In this document: in pieces, positions 54,995-64,000 of the stretch | How the letters are laid out: the number at the start of each line of letters is the position of its first letter | Position numbering within the stretch: the first letter of the stretch is position 1 | Assembly (NCBI RefSeq): GCF_001854605.1 | Contig: NZ_MKJU01000005.1 | Location: 124,001-188,000 of the forward strand | Source of the DNA: Pseudoalteromonas amylolytica | Lineage (GTDB): Bacteria > Pseudomonadota > Gammaproteobacteria > Enterobacterales > Alteromonadaceae | DNA: 64,000 nt | Reading direction: 5' to 3' | Notes under the pieces: generated by a model | Databases searched by the model: none | What the model saw: only the letters and a program-made list of their open reading frames with translations | Told to the model about the DNA's origin: nothing | Position numbers and translations under genes: made by a program

Positions 54995-55379
54995 TCAAAC
55001 ATTCCGTGGCACATAACAGCATATTATCGAGAATTCTTGTTAACACTCAATATATCTCTTGCCGAAATTATCATAATACGATTCTTAATAATCTAATTAT
55101 TAATAACTTACACATAGCTACAAGCAATTACAATTGTTTAGACTACCCTATAACCGACAATTTACTTAATTGAGAATGAATAACATTACATAACGAGACT
55201 TGATTGTGTTTACGTCAATACTTTGAATGTCGGCTGGTTCGCTCATACCCGCCTCCACAGGTTCAACCTCTCTACATAGCAACTAGGCCGCGAAGCCTAA
55301 GCTTGCTTTAGGCAGCGAGCTTAGAAACTCTTTGATATATAACGGCAAAAAGTAGCTATGTGAAGCACATATGGTTGAC
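54995..55379. other. Gene-free stretch with inverted repeats
   Basis: 385 A+T-rich bases between the small membrane gene and the anion transporter gene. GGCACATAAC is at 55008-55017. ACATAGCTAC at 55112-55121 recurs as ACATAGCAAC (55275-55284, off by one base) and inverted as GTAGCTATGT at 55352-55361. The last two bound an 88-base foldable segment. No gene is visible. Confidence 0.6.
55273..55363. repeat. Branched inverted-repeat element
   Basis: Outer arms ACATAGCAACT and AGTAGCTATGT (ten of eleven pairs match) enclose an inner hairpin GCCTAA/TTAGGC within GCGAAGCC and GGCAGCGAGC. The size and layout resemble a small mobile repeat or an attC relative, but I cannot assign it. Confidence 0.4.
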
Positions 55380-56828
55380 TCAGTAACCAAACAGCCATGC
55401 ACCACATGTCATGGTAAGCGCGGTGATAAGTACAATTGCTAAAATATTCATAGCAAAGCCCGCTTTGATCATTTCTCTAATTTTGATCTCACCGGAGCCA
55501 AATACAATCGCATTGGGTGGAGTTGCAACGGGCATCATAAATGCGCAACTGGCGGCGATGGCGGCCGGGATCACCCAAATTAATGGTGTACCTGCTATTT
55601 GTTCCGCAATGGGGCCTAACAAGGGTAAAAACCCTGCTGCTGTTGCCGTATTGCTGGTAAGCTCGGTTAAGAAACAGATTAGGGCGGCAACCAACAGCAC
55701 GCCGATAATAAGAGGAACCGCAGAGGCGCCAGCCAATGAGTTTGCAACATAATCGGCCAAACCAGAGCTCTTAATTTGCGATGCTAGCGTCAATCCGCCA
55801 CCAAACAGGAGTAAAATTCCCCAAGGCAGCTGATTTGCTGATTGCCAATCCATGATTTTTTGCCCCTTGGAGCCTGAGGGCAATACAAATAGTAACAATG
55901 AGGCGGCGATAGCTATCCCAGTATCCGTGATATTCAACCCCGTCCATTGAGCCAAGTAAGGACGTAAGATCCAACTAGCCGCGGCGAAAACGAATACCGC
56001 AAACACGTTTTTTTCAGCAACAGACATTTTGCCCAAAGAATCTAACTGCTTAGCAAACAACTGCGCTAAATCAACGTCGCTTGAGGTTACTTTTATCTTA
56101 AATGCAAAGCGCGTCAGCCAATACCATGACAGCACTATCATAAGCACGCTAAAAGGCGCGGCGAAAGCCATCCATTGTGCAAAGCCAATTTTTATCTGAT
56201 AGCTTTCCCACAAATATGCCGCCATCAACGCATTAGGCGCGGTACCTATTAATGTACCTACCCCACCGATACTGGCGCTATAAGCGATTGCTAATAACAG
56301 AGCTTTACCGTAGTTATCACAATTGCTTTTATTTTCCTGAAGAACATGGATAACAGAGAGCGCGATGGGTAGCATCATCAAGGTGGTTGCCGTGTTGTTG
56401 ATCCACATAGATAAAAAGCCACTCACTAGCATCATTGCTAAGATTTGCACCCGAGCATTGTTGCCACAACGCAGCATAGTGTGCAGCGCAATTCGTTTAT
56501 GTAATTGCCATTTTTCCATCGCGATAGAAATCAAAAACCCACCTAAAAACAAAAATATAAGTGGGTGGGCATAGAGACTGGTTGCCGCTTTGATATCGTT
56601 GATCCCAGCTAATGGCACCGCTAAGATAGGCACTAAAGAAGTCACAGGAATGGGAACTACTTCACTCACCCACCAAATCGCCAGCCAAATCGCCAACCCC
56701 GCCGTACTCCACGCTTGTGGACTCAATCCCGTAGGAGGTTGTGTGATACAAGTGATTAAAAACAAGGCTGGTGCAAGCCAGAGCAACAATATATTGATAT
56801 TAAAGTTATTATTTTTTATTTCTGTCAT
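55380..56828 (-). CDS. SLC13/DASS-family sodium-anion symporter
   Basis: A 482-residue inner-membrane carrier with about 11 to 12 helices. The two symmetric substrate and sodium motifs are visible: SMWINNTATTLMM in the first half (SNT variant INNT) and LTELTSNTATAAGFLPL in the second. It should import di- or tricarboxylates, sulfate or phosphate with sodium; the specific anion cannot be inferred. It stands alone on the minus strand, next to the cassette-like region. Confidence 0.92.
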   Translation of the reverse strand: MTEIKNNNFNINILLLWLAPALFLITCITQPPTGLSPQAWSTAGLAIWLAIWWVSEVVPIPVTSLVPILAVPLAGINDIKAATSLYAHPLIFLFLGGFLISIAMEKWQLHKRIALHTMLRCGNNARVQILAMMLVSGFLSMWINNTATTLMMLPIALSVIHVLQENKSNCDNYGKALLLAIAYSASIGGVGTLIGTAPNALMAAYLWESYQIKIGFAQWMAFAAPFSVLMIVLSWYWLTRFAFKIKVTSSDVDLAQLFAKQLDSLGKMSVAEKNVFAVFVFAAASWILRPYLAQWTGLNITDTGIAIAASLLLFVLPSGSKGQKIMDWQSANQLPWGILLLFGGGLTLASQIKSSGLADYVANSLAGASAVPLIIGVLLVAALICFLTELTSNTATAAGFLPLLGPIAEQIAGTPLIWVIPAAIAASCAFMMPVATPPNAIVFGSGEIKIREMIKAGFAMNILAIVLITALTMTCGAWLFGY

Positions 56829-56936
56829 AAAAGGATAGCCAACTACTTTTTCTTGGCGCTAGTGTATAAGCACATTTTGGACAAAGTATGAAGGAGCAAG
56901 TAGCTGACAACAAGCCTAAAAGTGAATAAATCGTTA

Positions 56937-56970
56937 GAGAAAAATACGGGCGGTGTTTCTGCCCGTATTT
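56937..56970 (-). terminator. Intrinsic terminator of M28 peptidase gene
   Basis: Ten-base arms AAATACGGGC and GCCCGTATTT with a nine-base loop, leading into TTTTT on the minus strand, about 25 bases after the stop. Confidence 0.88.
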
Positions 56971-56991
56971 ATTGTGCAATGTAATGCAGCG

Positions 56992-58848
56992 CTACTGAGC
57001 ACTAATTGTGAGCGTTACACCACTACTGGCGCTATAACCTTTAATACCTATGTACCAAGTGCCTGAGGCTGGTGCATCAAAACTACATGACTCTGAATTA
57101 CCATTTTTGTATGGTCGGCAGTCATACACCGTATCGGAAACCTGACCATTGTGTTTCACATACAGGTCAGCGTCACCTGAGCCACCAGAAATACTTACCG
57201 TCAGATTCGAATAGCCTGCATCCAGTGCTTGTTCAAAGTTCAACCAGCTACCGCGGTTAACGCTTAGGTTTGCTTCTTCGCGGTTAATTGGTGTTGGACC
57301 ATCGCCATTGGTTTGATAACTGCCAGTGAGGCTTACACCGCTAATTTCATTCCAAGCTTCCACCATCACGTGATAAGTACCCACCTGAGCATTACTGATA
57401 TCACAACGCTCGTTGCTGCTGGAGGTCGTGCTCTTGCAATCATAGCTATTTAACGTCGGTTGCGAGGCAAACTTCACATACAAGTCCGCATCACCTGTGC
57501 CACCTGCTGTCACAAAATTTAAGTTACTGCTATTTTCAGGTACTTCTAAGGTATAAAACATCTGTGCTTTAGCAGCGCCTGAGATGCCTGTTTTAGCAAC
57601 ACCGTTTTCTAGCTTATTGTCCGGCTCTGGGTCAACACTACCCGCGTCTTTGGCTAATTCAGCTAAATAGGTAACGGCAAGTTTTGCAAATTTACTCGCA
57701 TGAGTGGAATCGAACTCCGTGTCATTAATAGTGTGTATTTTACGGTTGACGTCTGACATGGATGATTCAAATGGCATCGAGGCAGCATAGCCTTGTTGGT
57801 ACCAAGAGGCATGGTCAGAACAACCATAACCACATTGGTCGTAGCCATAACTAATTGCAGGCAAATATGTATCTATTAGTTGGCCTAGAAATTGGTTTTG
57901 CGCACTGTTGGTGTAGTCGGTCATCATAACGATGTCTTGTACGCTACCATTTCGGCCCGTCATATCAAATTGCACCATGCCTACAACATTTTTATTTTGT
58001 GATTTGTAAGCTTGAGCTATCGCTTTAGAACCTCTCAGGCCCACTTCTTCAGCAGCAAAGCCCATGATCTGAATGGTACGTTTTGGTTTAAAGTCAGTCG
58101 CAACCACCGCCCGCAGTGCTTCTGTTAATACGGCAATACCCGACGCATTGTCATCTGCACCGGGTGCTCTACCTGAGCTTGGGCTTGAAGAGTTAATTGA
58201 ATCCAAGTGGCCACCAATTACAACGATTTCATCTGCTTTTTCACTACCGGGAATGGTTACCACAACAGAAGACTGAGACCAACTGTGCGCGTAGTAATCT
58301 ACGCTAATATCGCTGCGTGAAGCACTAAGTTGTTGCCAATGGTCTTTTAGCCACTGGGCAGCATCAACACCGGTTTGTTGCGTGTAATAACGGTTATGAA
58401 ACGCACTCATAGTATTAACCGTGTTGGTTAAGTTGTTGGCTGTGATTTGCCCTAGCATCGCGTTCACACGATCAGGGTTATCAATACTGTAAGCAACGGT
58501 TTGTGCGCTCACTAAGCCTTGATCGACCAAAGACAATTGTTTTAGATATTGTTGTGCTTCGTCATATGATTCATGAGCAACAAAGCCACCACAGCGATGG
58601 TAGTTATCATGCATGAAAGTACTTAGCTCGTTAACTTTATTTAAGTTAACCTGCATCAAATTTACCGTGCTTAATTCGGTGGCATATTTTTTTACTGTAT
58701 CTCCATCAAGCATGCTTTTTAACTGAAAATGTCCAGCTGCTTGTGGACCTATTGTCACCCATACATTGTCGTTTGGCTGCTCAGCCATCCCTACAAAGCT
58801 TGCAAAAATGCTGGCGCCAATAAAGGGCAGTTTCAATGCGGTTTTCAT
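56992..58848 (-). CDS. Secreted M28 zinc aminopeptidase with two PPC domains
   Basis: A 618-residue exported peptidase. Signal peptide (1-22), a propeptide-like region, the M28 catalytic domain (about 165-400), and two C-terminal pre-peptidase (PPC) domains (about 420-505 and 520-618). Zinc-binding residues are H214 (GGHLDS), an Asp in ADDNASG, E267/E268 (AAEEVG), D295 (QFDMTG) and H372 (HTIND), as in Vibrio leucine aminopeptidase. The PPC domains share sequence with those of the neighbouring M4 protease. PPC domains are often removed on maturation. Confidence 0.94.
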   Translation of the reverse strand: MKTALKLPFIGASIFASFVGMAEQPNDNVWVTIGPQAAGHFQLKSMLDGDTVKKYATELSTVNLMQVNLNKVNELSTFMHDNYHRCGGFVAHESYDEAQQYLKQLSLVDQGLVSAQTVAYSIDNPDRVNAMLGQITANNLTNTVNTMSAFHNRYYTQQTGVDAAQWLKDHWQQLSASRSDISVDYYAHSWSQSSVVVTIPGSEKADEIVVIGGHLDSINSSSPSSGRAPGADDNASGIAVLTEALRAVVATDFKPKRTIQIMGFAAEEVGLRGSKAIAQAYKSQNKNVVGMVQFDMTGRNGSVQDIVMMTDYTNSAQNQFLGQLIDTYLPAISYGYDQCGYGCSDHASWYQQGYAASMPFESSMSDVNRKIHTINDTEFDSTHASKFAKLAVTYLAELAKDAGSVDPEPDNKLENGVAKTGISGAAKAQMFYTLEVPENSSNLNFVTAGGTGDADLYVKFASQPTLNSYDCKSTTSSSNERCDISNAQVGTYHVMVEAWNEISGVSLTGSYQTNGDGPTPINREEANLSVNRGSWLNFEQALDAGYSNLTVSISGGSGDADLYVKHNGQVSDTVYDCRPYKNGNSESCSFDAPASGTWYIGIKGYSASSGVTLTISAQ

Positions 58849-58871
58849 GTTTATTTCCTTTACAGTTGCAT

Positions 58872-58893
58872 AAAAAAGGGAGCCGAAGCCCCC
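58872..58893 (-). terminator. Intrinsic terminator of M4 protease gene
   Basis: On the minus strand GGGGGC-TTCG-GCTCCC is followed by six T: a tetraloop stem with one G-T pair. It lies between the M4 and M28 genes, so they are separate units. Confidence 0.8.
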
Positions 58894-58909
58894 TGTGTCA
58901 CTTTGTAGA

Positions 58910-61905
<2,996 letters not shown>

Positions 61906-63918
61906 CTAAAACTTTTGCAAATATTGGAGTTGAATACGACGCCCAGCGCCTTGAATTTTACCATCCAGCATACGAGGCTCAAAAACAATGTAGTGTTTAT
62001 CAAACAGATTTTGCGCTTTGATTGAAAGCGAGCGGTTATCTCCTAAACGCCACGAAAGCACGGCTCCAACCAAGTTATAAGCGCTCTGGTCTACGTGGTC
62101 AATAACATCAGGCTCAGGACTGGGCACAAACACGCTATCTCGCCAAATAGTGTTAATGCTGAGTTGAAAAGGTTCCATGTTATGGGTGAAAGATAGGCTC
62201 GCAAAGCGTTTAAAACTTGGGCTGAATGGCTCATCAAACAAGTGTGTATAGCCCACCTCGAGCCATGTTGTATCTGATACATTTAACTTTGTATTTAATT
62301 CATACCCTTGCATATTGGTATTAAATGTATTCATGAATGTAAAGCGTCTTTGCTCGTTGGGCGAAGCCATTCCACGAATTGGCACTAAATTAATAAAATC
62401 TTTCAATTGATTGTCAAACAATACAATATCCAATTCCCAATCTGATTTTTTAGTGTGCCAAACTAGCTCGGTGGTTTTCACATACTCTGAAGTAAGGTTG
62501 GGATTACCAACTGTTACGTCATCATTAGAATTCAACTCATTGCTAACAGGAGTACGAAAAGACTCACCGTATTGCAATTTTAAAGTATTACTTGGTGAGA
62601 GCTTATATATCGCAGCAACTCGCGGGGATAGCTTACTATCAATGTCTTTAACATCATCATATCGCGCCCCGACGAATAGTGTTAAGTCATCACTGAAAAT
62701 ATGCTTAACTTGCGCGTAAGCTGCTGTTGAGTCAAATGATTGTAATAAACTATTAAACGGCTCATGAGGTTTCACCGTAATAGTGCCATTTTGATAAAAT
62801 GGCTCGTCAATAAACACATCACCACGTGAAAAATCATAGTAACTGGTATTGATCCCCGCTTCTGACTGCTCTTCTTCGGAGTATTCCACACCCATATTAA
62901 AAGATGTAGATGCATTCAAGCGATAAGCAATATCAAGGTTAAGCGCTAGATCTTTGGATTGCCACGACGGCCCAACGAAAAAGTCGTGTACTAACCCAAG
63001 CTCTTCACCTGAGGCTATTAACCCGGCTGAATAGATATCATGTTCGATGTGTTTAAGTGTACTGCTAATATCCCAGTCATTGTTTGCTAACCAATGATAA
63101 GTCATCGAAAGTGCGGTGTTTTGGCTTTTATGTTTGTTTTCATCAGACCACCCAGCTAAGTTAGCAAAGCCATTTAGCTGCGTTTGGTTATGCCACACAG
63201 ACACGTTGAACTCGCGCCATTTTGCACCAAACTCTAAAAAGTAGCTGGCAAGTGGATCCCTGACTCCTTGAGAGTACTTCTCGCCATCTTGGCCTTGCCA
63301 AGAAACATTGCCATACACATATGTCTGCTCAAAGAGTGTTTTGTGAAAACTGCCTGCGACCTGCGTGTAACCGTGTTCACCAATGCCAATACTCATTTGG
63401 TTGCGCTGTTGAAAAGTAATAATATTCATCACGCCTAGAAATGCATTGCTGCCGTACAGTGCGGAGCCTGGCCCACGAATAAATTCAACTTTATCAATGA
63501 TATCAACAGACACATGTGGCATGTATACCGACGCTTTACCAAATGATGCTTCATTTAGACGTTGTCCATTGAGCATCACTAATACATTACCACTGTCTAG
63601 AAACACACCACGAGTATGCTCTTTTGGCACAGCACCGACCCAATCTCCCCTAGTTGACTGAAAACCGGGCACATAATTCATCAAGTCATAAACATTATTT
63701 ACACCAAGTAGTTCAATTTGCTGGCGAGTGAAAACAGTGGTGCTGGACGGAACCGTAGCGCGGGTTTCATCGGTTTTTGTCGCTAAATTAATATTTACAT
63801 CAAGCAATTCTTCAAAAGATAGCGTAAATAGATCTTGTTCAGAGCTATATGCCAGAAATGGAGCGCTCAAAAGCCAAGCAAAAAACAGAGATAGCGATTT
63901 GTGTGGGTAGTTTATCAT
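61906..63918 (-). CDS. TonB-dependent outer-membrane receptor
   Basis: A 670-residue receptor, shorter than the Oar-like pair. The signal peptide ends near YSSE. The N-terminus has LSFEELLDVNINLATKTDE, then the plug with TRGVFLDSGNVLVMLNGQRL and FIRGPGSALYGSNAFLGVMNII. The barrel includes DDLTLFVGARYDDVKDID and KLQYGESFRTP, and ends IQLQYLQKF. The layout is of the colicin I/enterobactin receptor type, usually for iron complexes or vitamin B12. No Fur-like box was seen in the 80 bases available upstream. The substrate is unknown. Confidence 0.93.
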   Translation of the reverse strand: MINYPHKSLSLFFAWLLSAPFLAYSSEQDLFTLSFEELLDVNINLATKTDETRATVPSSTTVFTRQQIELLGVNNVYDLMNYVPGFQSTRGDWVGAVPKEHTRGVFLDSGNVLVMLNGQRLNEASFGKASVYMPHVSVDIIDKVEFIRGPGSALYGSNAFLGVMNIITFQQRNQMSIGIGEHGYTQVAGSFHKTLFEQTYVYGNVSWQGQDGEKYSQGVRDPLASYFLEFGAKWREFNVSVWHNQTQLNGFANLAGWSDENKHKSQNTALSMTYHWLANNDWDISSTLKHIEHDIYSAGLIASGEELGLVHDFFVGPSWQSKDLALNLDIAYRLNASTSFNMGVEYSEEEQSEAGINTSYYDFSRGDVFIDEPFYQNGTITVKPHEPFNSLLQSFDSTAAYAQVKHIFSDDLTLFVGARYDDVKDIDSKLSPRVAAIYKLSPSNTLKLQYGESFRTPVSNELNSNDDVTVGNPNLTSEYVKTTELVWHTKKSDWELDIVLFDNQLKDFINLVPIRGMASPNEQRRFTFMNTFNTNMQGYELNTKLNVSDTTWLEVGYTHLFDEPFSPSFKRFASLSFTHNMEPFQLSINTIWRDSVFVPSPEPDVIDHVDQSAYNLVGAVLSWRLGDNRSLSIKAQNLFDKHYIVFEPRMLDGKIQGAGRRIQLQYLQKF

Positions 63919-64000
63919 GATTCAGCCAAGCTACGTACACTGACTGAAACCAGATTGTTCAAATTGACAACAGCACAGCGACCTTTCACATCATATTAAT

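Noticed and set aside
63919..64000. Fur box upstream of the right-hand TonB receptor
   Set aside because: No GATAATGATTATCATT-like sequence in the 80 bases available; the promoter may lie outside the window.

Overview
The window looks like a chromosomal segment of a marine gammaproteobacterium of the order Alteromonadales, most likely Pseudoalteromonas or a close relative. The reasons are the two large Oar-like TonB-dependent receptors, the subtilisin with PKD and chitin-binding domains, the M4 and M28 proteases with tandem PPC modules, and enterobacterial-type housekeeping genes (dnaK, dnaJ, ppc, udp, cdd, pqiABC). No rRNA, tRNA, CRISPR array, prophage or intact insertion sequence was seen. 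Genus assignment is inference; no search was run.

Region by region. Positions 1-5.4 kb hold a truncated TonB receptor with a palindrome-rich leader, small conserved genes, a cytochrome b562-like protein and an orphan sugar-type binding protein. 5.5-9 kb holds the chitin-binding subtilisin and a two-gene operon (kinase-like protein plus EamA transporter). 9-19 kb holds fadE with a FadR-like operator, a voltage-gated channel with an unusual selectivity filter, ybaK, dnaK-dnaJ with a heat-shock promoter, and an acyl-CoA thioesterase with a second FadR-like operator. 18.8-26.5 kb holds pqiABC, an M16 lipoprotein protease and a MAPEG protein.

26.6-37.7 kb looks like a nutrient-acquisition block: a UshA-like 5'-nucleotidase lipoprotein, a PhnD-like binding protein with a membrane partner, an S1/P1 nuclease, and two tandem Oar-like receptors sharing leader and signal sequence. 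I infer extracellular nucleic acid or phosphate scavenging. 37.7-40.3 kb is tyrosine/homogentisate catabolism (MarR regulator, hmgA, maiA) with a perfect palindrome filling the hmgA promoter spacer. 40.3-46.5 kb has small conserved proteins, an arginase-family enzyme, pyrimidine salvage (udp, cdd) and a STAS-like protein. 46.7-53.7 kb has ppc, a DCC/SDR/flavin-reductase operon, a Sel1 protein and an aldehyde dehydrogenase.

53.8-55.4 kb is visibly A+T-richer. It carries two small membrane-protein genes flanked by attC-like inverted core sites, so it may be a fragment of an integron cassette array. 55.4-64 kb holds an SLC13-type anion transporter, two secreted metalloproteases with homologous PPC modules, an 806-base stretch without genes, and another TonB receptor.

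The most interesting leads are the FEDWTD channel filter, the attC-like cassette pair, the operator-in-spacer hmgA promoter, the paired FadR-like sites, the nuclease/receptor locus, and a possible 23-codon gene with a perfect Shine-Dalgarno at 43.4 kb.
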